NCBI GenBank assembly: GCA_022791635.1
Contig: JAAVZL010000047.1
Coordinates: 1-64,000, forward strand
Direction of reading: 5' to 3'
DNA from: Lachnospiraceae bacterium
GTDB lineage: Bacteria > Bacillota > Clostridia > Lachnospirales > Lachnospiraceae
DNA length: 64,000 nucleotides
Shown here: positions 33,125-42,366 of the stretch, piece after piece
Numbering within the stretch: position 1 is the first letter of the stretch
Layout: each line of letters starts with the position of its first letter
The notes under the pieces: generated by a model
Databases searched by the model: none
The model's input: the letters and a program-made list of their open reading frames with translations, nothing else
Told to the model about the DNA's origin: nothing
Translations under genes and position numbers: made by a program

Positions 33125-33417
33125 GCGGAGGAAATCAGCAGAAGGTGGCGCTGGCAAAGTGGCTGGTAACGAATCCAAAGCTTCTGATTCTGGATGAACC
33201 TACAAGAGGCATTGATGTGAATGCAAAAGCAGAGATTTATGAGATCATCGATCGCCTGGCAGTTTCTGGAGTGGGCATTTTGATGATTTCCTCGGAGCTT
33301 CCGGAGCTGATCGGTATGAGCGATCGCATCTATGTTATGAAGCAGGGAACTATTTCAGGAGAGCTGACGGAACATCAGGAATTCCAGCAGGAGGCCATTC
33401 TTTCTTATACAATATAG
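33115..33417 (+). pseudogene. C-terminal remnant of an RbsA-type ABC ATPase
   Basis: From 33121 the frame reads [19 protein letters not shown] (signature motif), [18 protein letters not shown] (Walker B and D-loop), then [17 protein letters not shown] to the normal end. About 95-100 residues of a protein normally near 500 remain; the first nucleotide-binding domain and the Walker A of the second are missing. There is no start or ribosome site. The deletion runs from inside the upstream permease. Without another ATPase this transporter cannot be powered. Confidence 0.9.
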
Positions 33418-33453
33418 ACAGCAAAAGGAAAATAAAATCCGGAGGATCAAAAG

Positions 33454-34479
33454 ATGGTGAGAACAGGCGTAACACAAAAGGATATTGCAAAAAGAACGGG
33501 ATTTTCCGTAAATACCGTTTCACATGCTCTTCGTGGAATGTCTGATATATCAGATGAGACAAGGGAGTTTATTTTACAGACGGCGAAAGAAATGGGATAT
33601 ATTATGAACTCGGCGGCCAGTACGCTGCGTTCGGGACAGTCCGGAATTATAGCTGTTATTATAAGCGATATTTCCAATCCACTGTTTGGAATTGAAGTAA
33701 AAGAGATCGAAGAGCTCATGCAAAAAGAAGGCTTTTGTATCATTACTTTTAATACAAATGAGAATTCGCAGCAGGAGCGAAAGTCTTTGAATGTAGCCAT
33801 CAGCAAGGGCGTGGACGGAATCCTCATCTGTCCTACCCAGGAAAATAGCGATAATATTACATTTCTCAAAAGCAGCGGAATTCCTTTTGTGGTTCTGGGG
33901 CGTAAGGTTGAGGATCCCGATGTGGATTACGTGGCCTGGGATGACGTACAGGGCGCGAGGCTTGCGACAAATTATATGCTTGAAAAAGGTTATCGGAAGA
34001 TCCTGTTTATTCATGCGCCTCTCTATATTTCATCTGCCAGAGAGCGGCTGCAGGGATACAGACAGGCACTGGAGGAAAATGGAACCCCTTTTGATCCCGA
34101 TTATGTGGTGGAGCTTAAGGATTTCAGCTCTTATGAGGCTCTTGAGAGGGTGCTTAAGGAGGCACCGGAATTTGATGCGGTATTTACCTTCAACGATATG
34201 ATGGCTTGGACGGCAGTTGTTGTCTTAAGGACTATGGGCTATCAGGTGCCGGGGGATATGGAAGTGGTTGGATTTGATAATATTCAGTCCCGTTTTATTA
34301 TGCCTTTTCCTATGGTATCGGTTCATACGCCGAAGCAGAGTATGGTCATGGAGACCTGCAAGATTCTGATTGAACGGATGAAGAACAAGGGAAGACCTGC
34401 AGGCGAGGAGGCTATCCATAAAATCATTGAAACACAGCTGTGTCTGAGTACGGATAATTTCAGAAACTATATTAATTAA
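33454..34479 (+). CDS. LacI-family transcriptional regulator
   Basis: 341 aa. DNA-binding head VTQKDIAKRTGFSVNTVSHALRG near 6-28 (read in parts VTQKDIAKRTG and SVNTVSHALRG), then a periplasmic-binding-type sensor domain (GIIAVIISDISNPLFG near 63; GVDGILICPTQ; PFVVLGRKV; FNDMMAWTAVVVLRTMGYQV, in parts; EVVGFDNIQ near 268). RBS GGAGG at 33441. It lies inside the sugar operon and probably represses it through the TTATCGATAA sites at 30140-30172. Confidence 0.93.
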   Translation: MVRTGVTQKDIAKRTGFSVNTVSHALRGMSDISDETREFILQTAKEMGYIMNSAASTLRSGQSGIIAVIISDISNPLFGIEVKEIEELMQKEGFCIITFNTNENSQQERKSLNVAISKGVDGILICPTQENSDNITFLKSSGIPFVVLGRKVEDPDVDYVAWDDVQGARLATNYMLEKGYRKILFIHAPLYISSARERLQGYRQALEENGTPFDPDYVVELKDFSSYEALERVLKEAPEFDAVFTFNDMMAWTAVVVLRTMGYQVPGDMEVVGFDNIQSRFIMPFPMVSVHTPKQSMVMETCKILIERMKNKGRPAGEEAIHKIIETQLCLSTDNFRNYIN

Positions 34480-34501
34480 AACTACTATTTTGGAGGGACA
34501 T

Positions 34502-35911
34502 ATGAGCAAGATGACATTTGCACTTTATTTTGCAAACAGAGGATTTTTTCCTGCGGAGGCAATTGGCGCGGCAAGAGCAGAGATGGAAGAGGTTGTTTCC
34601 TCTTTGGGCTTTGGATACATAGAGATGGAAGCTTCTCTTACCAGGTTTGGGGCAGTGGAGACCCAGGAGGAGGGCTATCAGTACGCGAAATTCTTAAAGG
34701 AGCATGAAGGTGAGTATGACGGAGTGATTATGTGCCTTCCCAACTTTGGAGATGAGAACGGGGCCTTGAAAGCCATGCATGACTGCAAAGTGCCTATTTT
34801 GCTGCAGGCCTATCCGGACGAGATAGGGGCGATGGATTTCAATCATAGACGAGACGCATTCTGCGGAAAAATTTCCATTGCGGACACCTTCCGGCAGGCG
34901 GGGATCAAATTTACGGTATTTCCGCCTCATACCTGTAAGCCCTCTTCCGATGCGTTTCGCGGTCAGCTGGTGAAGTTTGCCCAGGTTTGTGCCGTTGTAA
35001 ACAGAATGAGAGACTTTAATATAGGAGCTTTCGGAGCCAGAACTACGGCCTTTAAGACGGTTCGGTGCGACGAGCTGGCTCTTCAGGCCAATGATATTAA
35101 CTGCGAGACCATTGATATGTACCAGATTTGCCGGCGCATAAAAGAGGTTGATCGCAGCTCCGAGGAATTTAAAGCGGCTTATGAGAAGGTCGTAAACGCG
35201 TGTGATACCTCAAATATGCCGGAAGGCACCGTAGAGGCTCAGGCGGCGCTTTACGTTACCTTAAAGGGACTTTTCAGGGAATTTCATCTGGGAGCGGCAG
35301 CCATTCGCTGTTGGCCGGATCTTCAGGATGAATTCCGTATTACTCCCTGTATGGTGATGGGGCTGCTTCATGAGGAGCATATGCCGGTAGCCTGTGAGAT
35401 GGATGTGTGCAATGCGCTTGCTATGGCCATGCTCAATGCGGCTGCGGATTTGCCTCCTATCTGCATGGATTGGAACAATAACTATTCGGAAGAGGCGGAT
35501 GAGTGTATTTTGTTCCACTGCGGTTCTATTCCGGAAAGTCAGCTGATGGAGAAAGGAACGGTAATTTCCCATAAAATGCTGGATAAAGGGAAGGAAGAAC
35601 TGGGCGGTGTAGCCTGGGGCTGTAAGCAGGTTCGCGTAAAGCCAAGCGTTATGACCTACATGAGCGCCAAGACAGAGAACGGAAAGCTGACCTTCTACGT
35701 GGGCAAGGGTGAGATAAAGGATACGGAGATAGAGAAGGAATTCTTCGGATGTCCCGCCGTGATTCGGATTCCGGAACTTCAGAAGCTTCTGTTTAGCATC
35801 TGTAAGAAGGGTTATCGCCATCACGTAAGCATGGTACGTGCGGATGTGGAGGATGTGCTCCGGGAAGCCATTACAACCTATCTTGGTTATGAAATAGACG
35901 AGATGTTTTAA
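34502..35911 (+). CDS. L-fucose/L-arabinose isomerase-family enzyme
   Basis: 469 aa from the ATG at 34502 (GGAGGG at 34493). Seen: GVIMCLPNFGDENGALKAM near 79-97, PILLQAYPDE near 105, RDAFCGKISIADTFRQAGI near 118-136, IGAFGARTTAFKTVRCDE near 178-195, and CEMDVCNALAMAML near 298. These match the FucI/AraA-like family, including its short unassigned members. It may convert an aldose to a ketose or act as a related lyase. In the operon it would supply the ketose for the FGGY kinase. Confidence 0.83.
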   Translation: MSKMTFALYFANRGFFPAEAIGAARAEMEEVVSSLGFGYIEMEASLTRFGAVETQEEGYQYAKFLKEHEGEYDGVIMCLPNFGDENGALKAMHDCKVPILLQAYPDEIGAMDFNHRRDAFCGKISIADTFRQAGIKFTVFPPHTCKPSSDAFRGQLVKFAQVCAVVNRMRDFNIGAFGARTTAFKTVRCDELALQANDINCETIDMYQICRRIKEVDRSSEEFKAAYEKVVNACDTSNMPEGTVEAQAALYVTLKGLFREFHLGAAAIRCWPDLQDEFRITPCMVMGLLHEEHMPVACEMDVCNALAMAMLNAAADLPPICMDWNNNYSEEADECILFHCGSIPESQLMEKGTVISHKMLDKGKEELGGVAWGCKQVRVKPSVMTYMSAKTENGKLTFYVGKGEIKDTEIEKEFFGCPAVIRIPELQKLLFSICKKGYRHHVSMVRADVEDVLREAITTYLGYEIDEMF

Positions 35912-35922
35912 GAGGATCCATG

Positions 35923-35950
35923 GGTCCTTCCACAGAGAAACGAAAGGACC
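35923..35950 (+). other. Intercistronic hairpin
   Basis: GGTCCTT (35923-35929) with AAGGACC (35944-35950); no T-run. A TTTTCCGGAAAA palindrome lies just after, at about 35959-35970. Possibly RNA processing or a regulatory site; weak. Confidence 0.3.
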
Positions 35951-35999
35951 TGTGTAAAATTTTCCGGAAAAAATTATGAGCTGAAGGATTTGTAAGGCT

Positions 36000-36851
36000 A
36001 TGAGCAAAACGGGAACCATTTTTGATATCAAACAGCTGGCTGCTTTTGACGGACCGGGAATCCGGACGACGGTGTTTATGAAGGGCTGCCCTCTGCGTTG
36101 CAAATGGTGCCACAATCCGGAGGGCCTCTCCTTTTCTCCGCAGCTGATGGTGAGCACACAGGGCTGTACCGGCTGCGGGCGCTGTAAGGAGGCGTGTCCC
36201 AGCCCTGAGCGCTGTACTGCCTGCGGAAGGTGTGTCATTGCCTGTCCGCTGCGTTTGCGCAAGATTTGCGGGACGGAGTATACGGCAGAGGCTCTGGCGG
36301 GAAAGCTCCGGAGGGATGAGCGAATCTTTCGGATGAACGGAGGAGGGGTAACCTTATCAGGCGGAGAACCTACGGCGCAGCCGGAGTTCGTGCTGGAGCT
36401 TTTGGAACGGCTGGAAGGGATACATCGGGCGATAGAAACCTGCGGCTATTGTTCTTCGGATATTTTTGATGAAATTTTAAAAAGATTGGATTACGTAATC
36501 ATGGATATTAAGCTGGCGGATCCAAAGAAGCATCAATATTGGACGGGAAAGAGCAATGAGAAGATTCTGGCGAATCTGGAGCAGCTTAAGCGTTCCCAAA
36601 AGCCTTTCACAGCTCGAATTCCCTTGATACCGGGAGTAAATGATACGGGAGAAAATCTGAGGATGACGGCAGGGATGCTGCAGAATACGGATAGTCTTAA
36701 TCGCCTGGAGCTGCTTCCCTATCATAAGACTGCCGGAGCAAAATATAGCATGGTGAATCTGGAGTATACTCCCGGATTTGATGAAAATCGGGAAGTGAAT
36801 GCGGCAGTGGAAATTTTTGAGCGCTTTGAAATACCGGTCAAGGTTTTGTAG
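36000..36851 (+). CDS. Glycyl-radical enzyme activating enzyme (radical SAM)
   Basis: 283 aa. Radical SAM motif in MKGCPLRCKWCHNPEG near 27-42 (CxxxCxxC), followed by a ferredoxin insert with CTGCGRCKEACP and CTACGRCVIACP near 55-85, as in activases of the diol-dehydratase type. Later LSGGEPTAQPEF near 119 binds SAM. It uses SAM to put a glycyl radical on the enzyme encoded 9 bases downstream. The ATG at 36000 has only a weak upstream AAGG. Confidence 0.93.
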   Translation: MSKTGTIFDIKQLAAFDGPGIRTTVFMKGCPLRCKWCHNPEGLSFSPQLMVSTQGCTGCGRCKEACPSPERCTACGRCVIACPLRLRKICGTEYTAEALAGKLRRDERIFRMNGGGVTLSGGEPTAQPEFVLELLERLEGIHRAIETCGYCSSDIFDEILKRLDYVIMDIKLADPKKHQYWTGKSNEKILANLEQLKRSQKPFTARIPLIPGVNDTGENLRMTAGMLQNTDSLNRLELLPYHKTAGAKYSMVNLEYTPGFDENREVNAAVEIFERFEIPVKVL

Positions 36852-36860
36852 GAGGGGAAT

Positions 36861-38933
36861 ATGACAGAGAAGATAGAGCAAATGCTTACTTACTATGTGA
36901 AGAACAGAGAGCATCATAAATTTAGAAAAGCGCCGGAGGATAAATACCGCTTTGCGGTGAACTATGAGAGAGATGAGCTAAGTGCTCCGGAGAGAACCGT
37001 GAGAAGGCTTAAGGATATGCTTGAGGAGGAGACTCCGGTAGTCATCCCTGGTGAATCCATTGCTTTTTTGCGGACAGTAGTGACCGTGCCGGAGATTTAT
37101 ACGGCAGAAGAATTTGAGGAGCTTTCCAAGAAGCATTATATTCATGAGCAGGGAAAGGTATGCAATATCTCTCCGGATTATATGCAGCTTCTTTCCTGCG
37201 GATTTGATGAAAAGAAACGGGAGATCCGGGAGAAAATTGCAGAATTTGAGAAAGCCGGGAAAATCGAAAAGGTGACCTATGAAAAGAGTCTTCTGGACAC
37301 CCTTGAGGTGATAGAAGCCTTTACGGAGCGTTATGCCTTAGAGGCTGAGAGAGTGGGGAATGAAGAGGTGGCAAAGCTTCTTCGGAAGGTTCCCTATAAG
37401 AAGCCGGAAACCTTTTTGGAGGCGCTGCAGTTTTTGCGTATTGTGCATTACTGCCTGTGGTGCAGCTTTAATTATCACAATACCTTAGGGCGCTTTGATC
37501 AGTATATGTATCCTTTCTATGGGAAGGATTTGAAGGAAGGGCGTCTTACAAAAGAGTCTGCCCTGGAGCTGGTGGAGGAGTTTTTCCTTTGTCTTAACAA
37601 GGACAGTGATTTATATACGGGCATGCAGCAGGGAGATAACGGACAGAGCATGGTACTGGGAGGTCTGAATCCAGACGGAACCGAGAGCTATAATGAGCTG
37701 TCGGATATCTGCCTTCAGGCCAGTCTGGAATTGAAGCTGATTGATCCGAAGATCAATTTGCGCGTAAATAAAAATACGCCCCTTTCTATGTATGTGAGAG
37801 GAACAGAGCTTACAAAGCAGGGACTTGGCTTCCCTCAGTATTCCAATGATGATATCGTAGTAAAAGCGCTCCTTAACTGGGGATATGAGGAAAAGGATGC
37901 GTATAATTATGCCATGGCGGCCTGCTGGGAGTTTATTATTCCCGGCTGTGGGATGGATATTCCGAATATCAACGGTCTGTCCTTCCCGGCCTGTGTGATT
38001 GCGTCCGTAAACCGGCTGCCTGAGTTTGATACCTTTGAGGATGTGATGGCCGATGTAAAGAAGAATATTTATGCTGAGGCAAAGCGGTTAAGGGACAGTG
38101 TGTCTTCCGTATATATGGAGCCGGCTCCCTTGCTCAGCATGCTGATGAATGGCTGTGTGGAAAGAGGAACTGACATTAGCCAGGGCAATAAATATAATAA
38201 TTTCGGATTTCACGGAACCGGCATAGCCATTGCGGTGGATTCTCTGGCCAGTGTACGCAAGTATATCTATGAGGAGAAGAGTATTTCGAAAGAAACACTT
38301 CTGGAAGCACTGGAAAAGGATTTTAAGGGATATGAGGAATTGGCCAATAAGCTTCGCTATGAAGGCCCCAAGATGGGAAATGACGAGGACGAGGTGGATG
38401 AGCTTGCAACCATTCTTTTGGATTGGTTTGCGGATTCCATGGAGGGCTACAAAAATGAGCGGGGCGGAATTTACCGCGTTGGAACGGGTTCTGCCATGTA
38501 TTATATCTGGCAGTCCAGGGATGAGCAGGCCACACCCGACGGAAGGCACCGGGGCGAACAGTTTGCAGCGAATTACAGCCCCAGTATTTTTACCAGACTG
38601 GATGGTCCCATTTCCATTGTGAAGTCCTTTACCAAGCAGAATCTGACGCGGGTATCAAATGGCGGACCTCTGACCATTGAGCTGTCTGATACCATGTTCC
38701 GAAATGAGGAAAGTGTGGAGAAGACGGCACAGTTTGTCAAGACCTTTGTAGATTTGGGCGGTCATCAGATGCAAATTAATGCGGTGAACCGGGAACAAAT
38801 GCTGGACGCCAAAAAGCATCCTGAAAATCACCGGAATCTGATTGTGCGCGTATGGGGATGGAGCGGATATTTTGTGGAGCTGGATGAGTGCTACCAGGAT
38901 CATATTATCAAGCGGATGGAGCTTGTAGTGTAA
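36861..38933 (+). CDS. Glycyl radical enzyme of unassigned subgroup
   Basis: 690 aa, shorter than diol dehydratases (about 780-850). C-terminal radical loop RVWGWSGYF puts the glycyl radical at Gly666. The likely thiyl residue is Cys355 in AACWEFIIPG, with Glu357 two residues on, the C-x-E spacing of eliminating (dehydratase or lyase-type) members; pyruvate formate-lyase has Cys-Cys instead. Upstream motifs include QFLRIVHYCLWCSFNYHNT (near 190-208) and RFDQYMYPFY. The CWE motif and the PGCGMD sequence after it differ from glycerol, propanediol, choline and hydroxyproline enzymes as I know them. RBS GGAGGGG. The isomerase and kinase beside it suggest a sugar or polyol substrate. Confidence 0.9.
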   Translation: MTEKIEQMLTYYVKNREHHKFRKAPEDKYRFAVNYERDELSAPERTVRRLKDMLEEETPVVIPGESIAFLRTVVTVPEIYTAEEFEELSKKHYIHEQGKVCNISPDYMQLLSCGFDEKKREIREKIAEFEKAGKIEKVTYEKSLLDTLEVIEAFTERYALEAERVGNEEVAKLLRKVPYKKPETFLEALQFLRIVHYCLWCSFNYHNTLGRFDQYMYPFYGKDLKEGRLTKESALELVEEFFLCLNKDSDLYTGMQQGDNGQSMVLGGLNPDGTESYNELSDICLQASLELKLIDPKINLRVNKNTPLSMYVRGTELTKQGLGFPQYSNDDIVVKALLNWGYEEKDAYNYAMAACWEFIIPGCGMDIPNINGLSFPACVIASVNRLPEFDTFEDVMADVKKNIYAEAKRLRDSVSSVYMEPAPLLSMLMNGCVERGTDISQGNKYNNFGFHGTGIAIAVDSLASVRKYIYEEKSISKETLLEALEKDFKGYEELANKLRYEGPKMGNDEDEVDELATILLDWFADSMEGYKNERGGIYRVGTGSAMYYIWQSRDEQATPDGRHRGEQFAANYSPSIFTRLDGPISIVKSFTKQNLTRVSNGGPLTIELSDTMFRNEESVEKTAQFVKTFVDLGGHQMQINAVNREQMLDAKKHPENHRNLIVRVWGWSGYFVELDECYQDHIIKRMELVV

Positions 38934-38964
38934 TTCCGATAGGATTGCGAAAGGAGAAGCTATT

Positions 38965-40467
38965 GTGGCGATTGCAGGTGTAGATGTGGGAACTACAGGC
39001 TGTAAGTGTACGGTTTGTGATTTAAATGGAACTGTTTTGAGTCAGAGCTATCGGGAATACGAGACTCTGAATACGAAAAACGGATGGGAGCTGAATGCCT
39101 GGGAGGTCTGGCAGAATATCAAAAAGGTGATTCGGGAGGCAGCCTCCGGACAGGAAGCCATTCAGGCAATAGGCGTAACCTCTTTTGGTGAGACTCCGAT
39201 TTTGCTGGGGGAGGATTATAAACCCCTGATGAATTCTCTGACCTATCTGGATCCCAGAGGGGAAGAGGAATGCCAGAAGATTATCGATCATTTTGGAGTC
39301 GAGTATTTGTTCCGGATTACCGGCTTAAGGGCCCATCCCATGTACAGTATTTCTAAGCTTATGTGGCTTGCAGAGCATAAAAGGGAAGTTCTGGAGAAGA
39401 CGGTTCATATCTGCATGTTTGGAGACTACATTACTTATATGCTTACAGGCATCTTTCAGATCGATTATTCTCTGGCCAGCCGTACGATGGCGTTTGATTA
39501 TCGAAAGCTTAACTGGGCAGAGGATATTCTGGCATTTGCCGGTTTGGACAGCTCCAAAATGTCAAAGCCGGTGCCCATTGGAACGAAGGTGGGATATGTA
39601 ACTGCCGAGGTTGCGGAGGAGCTTGGGCTTTCCGTCTCTACGATGGTGGTGACCGGCTGTCAGGATCAGATGGCGGCTGCGATAGGAACAGGCTGTCTTA
39701 AAAAGGGAATGGCGGTGGATGGCACTGGTACTGTGGAATGTATCACTCCCGTATTTGAAGAGCCGGAGAACTTAAATGTGATGCTGGAAAACTGCTTTGC
39801 AATGATTCCTTTTATAAAGCCGGGAACTTATGTAACCTATGCATTTTCCTTTAACGGGGGTTCTCTGTTAAAATGGTATCGCGATAATCTGGCGTCTCTG
39901 GAGGCAAAGCTTTATAAGGAACAGGGAATCAGCGCCTATGAGGGCTTTAATGCGAAGGTTTCAACCGATGCTCCGTCAGGCTTACTGGTGCTGCCTTATC
40001 TGTCCGGGGCAGCTACGCCTTATATGGATCCGGATGCCAAGGGAGCTATTTTGGGATTACGGGACAGTACTACCTCGATTGACATTTACCAGGGACTGAT
40101 GGAGGGTGTGACCTATGAGATGAGGCTGAATATGGAGTGCCTGGAGGCGGCCGGTATTCGGATAGACGCCCTTTACGCTACCGGAGGAGGAGCACAGTCT
40201 CCGGTATGGCTGCAGATGAAGGCCGATATTTTGAATACGAGAATTGTGACGCTTGGAAATGCGCAGTCCAGTACTCTGGGCTGTATCATGATGTCAGGCG
40301 TGGCATGTGGAGTCTATGAAAGTCTTTCGGAAGCGGCAAAGATATTTGTAAAGCCAGAGAAGGAATATATCCCGAATCCAGAGAAGCATGAGCTTTATAT
40401 GAAATACTATAAAAAATATAAAAAAATGTATCGGGCTGTAAGAGAAGTTTTAAGAGATGAGGACTGA
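38965..40467 (+). CDS. FGGY-family carbohydrate kinase
   Basis: 500 aa from the GTG at 38965 (AAAGGAG at 38950). Seen: AIAGVDVGTTGCKCTVCDLNG near 2-22 (ATP phosphate-1 motif, shown in part as GVDVGTTGCKC), VTGCQDQMAAAIGTGCLKKG near 230, DGTGTVEC near 252, and ATGGGAQSPVWLQMKADIL near 406 (adenosine motif; in part GGGAQSPVWLQ). Xylulokinase-like members phosphorylate ketoses or polyols. It sits after the glycyl radical enzyme and before the aldolase, consistent with making a sugar phosphate for aldol cleavage. Confidence 0.92.
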   Translation: MAIAGVDVGTTGCKCTVCDLNGTVLSQSYREYETLNTKNGWELNAWEVWQNIKKVIREAASGQEAIQAIGVTSFGETPILLGEDYKPLMNSLTYLDPRGEEECQKIIDHFGVEYLFRITGLRAHPMYSISKLMWLAEHKREVLEKTVHICMFGDYITYMLTGIFQIDYSLASRTMAFDYRKLNWAEDILAFAGLDSSKMSKPVPIGTKVGYVTAEVAEELGLSVSTMVVTGCQDQMAAAIGTGCLKKGMAVDGTGTVECITPVFEEPENLNVMLENCFAMIPFIKPGTYVTYAFSFNGGSLLKWYRDNLASLEAKLYKEQGISAYEGFNAKVSTDAPSGLLVLPYLSGAATPYMDPDAKGAILGLRDSTTSIDIYQGLMEGVTYEMRLNMECLEAAGIRIDALYATGGGAQSPVWLQMKADILNTRIVTLGNAQSSTLGCIMMSGVACGVYESLSEAAKIFVKPEKEYIPNPEKHELYMKYYKKYKKMYRAVREVLRDED

Positions 40468-40488
40468 TAGGCCCGGGAAGGAGAAAAT

Positions 40489-41392
40489 ATGAACACAAAG
40501 GAAGCAGTGCAAAAGGCGAGAAGCATCGGAAAATGCATTCCGGCGTTTAATATCCCCCATATTCCTATGGTGAAGCCTGTCGCTTTGGCGATTGCGGACG
40601 AAAACAGTGTGGCTATGATTCAGGTAGCAAGGGTGGAGTGGGAGAAAATGAACTCTCAAAGCCCTGGAGCGTGTTGCCGAGGAATATGAAAAATATCAGG
40701 TGCCTGGTCATACCCTGCTTCACCTGGATCATATTCCGGTCATTGATGAAGACTATAAGAAGGTAGACTACGTGGAGCTGGTGGCGCGCGCCCTGAAAGC
40801 AGGGTACCAGTCGGTAATGATAGACAGTTCTCGTCTGTCCCTGGAAGAGAATATAAAGGTAACTGCAGAGATTTCGGCGATGGCGCATGAAGCGGGGGTT
40901 CCCTGTGAGGCTGAGCTTGGTGCGGTAATGGGTCATGAAAGCGGCGAGATGCCGCCTTATGAAGAGATTTTTGCAAAGAAAATGGGCTTTACAAAGCTGG
41001 AGGAGGCAAAAAGATTTGCGCTTGAAAGTAAGTGTGATTGGCTCTCGGTGGCTGTCGGAAACATTCACGGACAGGTCGCAGAGGCAGTGCGCAATCAGAA
41101 AAAACCGGCGGCCCGGCTGGATGTGGAGCATATCGGGGCGCTGTATCAGGCGGCCGGGATTCCTCTGGTGCTTCACGGCGGAAGCGGCGTTCAGCATGAA
41201 TGTCTGTTAGAGGCTGTAAAGGCAGGAATTGCCAAGATTAATGTGGGAACAGAGATGCGCCAGGCCTATGAATTTGCTCTTCAGGAAAAGGAAGGCGATA
41301 TTGCATATGCACAGGATAAGGTATATCACAAGGTGCGGGAGTATATTGCCGGATATTTGTATAATTCGGATCTGGCGAATGAACTGAAATAA
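40489..41392 (+). pseudogene. Class II aldolase (GatY/KbaY/Fba type), frameshifted
   Basis: Opens at ATG 40489 with GKCIPAFNIPHIPMVKPV and loses frame near 40650 after VEWEKMNS. The correct continuation (LKALERVAEEYEKYQVP) is in another frame and runs to 41392. The metal and substrate residues of class II aldolases are present: LDHIP (usual LDHG), MIDSSRLSLEEN, EAELGAVMGHE, AVGNIHG, VLHGGSGV, KINVGTEMR. Apart from the shift the gene looks whole (~300 aa), so the break is recent or a sequencing error. It would cleave a ketose phosphate made by the kinase. Confidence 0.85.
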
Positions 41393-41413
41393 AAGGCTCC
41401 TTTGAAAGCTTAT

Positions 41414-41517
41414 AAAAAACCTCTTTTTGGAAATCCTGTAATTAAAGTATTGCTTGGCCATACTGGAATTCACATTTAGGCCAAACGATAGACAGGAGTT
41501 TCAAAAGGAGGTTTTTT
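41414..41517. repeat. 104-base imperfect palindrome containing a ribosome site
   Basis: 26-base arms (41414-41439 and 41492-41517) match at about 22 positions; inner stem TTGGCC with GGCCAA. The right arm includes AGGAGG, the ribosome site of the next, broken gene. Could be a terminator for the sugar operon. Confidence 0.6.
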
Positions 41518-42278
41518 ATGCTGATCTTTGGCGGTAAGGTATGTACCATGGAGGGCACGACATACAATAATAGCTATATTAAGAGTGAAAATGAAAAAAT
41601 ATAAAATATAGGACCGATACAGGAGGCTCCGAAGCCGGAAACAGGAGAGCAGGTGATTGAAGCGCGGGATGCCTGGATTCTGCCCGGACTGATTGAGGCT
41701 CATGCTCATATCGGCATCACCGAGGAGACCCGGGGTTCCATTGATGATGACTGCAATGAGATCAGCGGTCCCATACAGCCTCAGCTTCGGGCCATTGACG
41801 CCATAAACCCCATGGATCCGGCCTTTCACGATGCTATTCGGGCCGGGATCACCTCCGTGATGACAGGGCCGGGCAGCGCCAATGAAGGCTGCCTTCGGGG
41901 AAAATCCCAAGGCCAGCTATGGGGCTTCCGGTACTGCGCCGGGAGATTCCAATTAAGGCGCATGCCCATCGGGCGGATGATATTCTTACGGCGATTCGCA
42001 TTGCAAGGGAGTTTGAGGTGGATCTGACCATCGATCACGGCACAGAAGCGCATCTGGTTGCCGATGAGATTGCAGCCTCGGGCTTTCCGGTGATTGTGGG
42101 TTACCACGGATCACCCGGTGGCCCTGATTCAGTATCTTCCTCTTTGCGCCGGGCTGGCGGTGAAATACGGACTTCCCATGGAGGAGGGGCTTAAGGCTCT
42201 GACCATCTATCCGGCCCGTATCTGCCGGGCGGATCGGCGAGTGGGAAGCTTAAAGCCTGGGAAGGATGCGGACATTGC
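41518..42278 (+). pseudogene. Amidohydrolase remnant with internal deletions
   Basis: Opens at ATG 41518 (MLIFGGKVCTMEGTTY) and soon stops. It resumes as DAWILPGLIEAHAHIGI (metal motif HAH), FHDAIRAGITSVMTGPGSAN, then in another frame PVLRREIPIKAHAHRADDIL, IDHGTEAHLVADEIAASGF, then TTDHPVALIQYLPLCAGLAV and VGSLKPGKDADI. Frameshifts plus at least two missing blocks (after GPGSAN and after GFPVIVG). The 3' end is cut where GCGGACATTG joins a half copy of the R palindrome. Imidazolonepropionase/dihydroorotase-like superfamily; not functional. Confidence 0.85.
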
Positions 42279-42366
42279 AAAGCAATATCCGCCCATGTCA
42301 GACAGCCTGTACGCGAACAGCCGGACACTGGATATTGGAAAAGCCTGTTGGCTCATTTTTCGGCAG
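42268..42366 (+). repeat. Half copy of the large palindromic repeat, R3
   Basis: Contains the top stem (GCGGACATTGC with GCAATATCCGC, 42268-42292) and the full right arm (CGCGAACAGCCGGACACTGG; ATATTGGAAAAGCC), but no left arm. The right outer arm overlaps the last codons of larE on the minus strand. The left side is joined to the amidohydrolase remnant. Confidence 0.8.

Noticed and set aside
35261..36262. A 333-codon minus-strand frame across the isomerase end and activase start
   Set aside because: Overlaps two conserved genes and has no domain signature.
36861..38933. Pyruvate formate-lyase
   Set aside because: Length is shorter and the active site is Cys-x-Glu rather than Cys-Cys.
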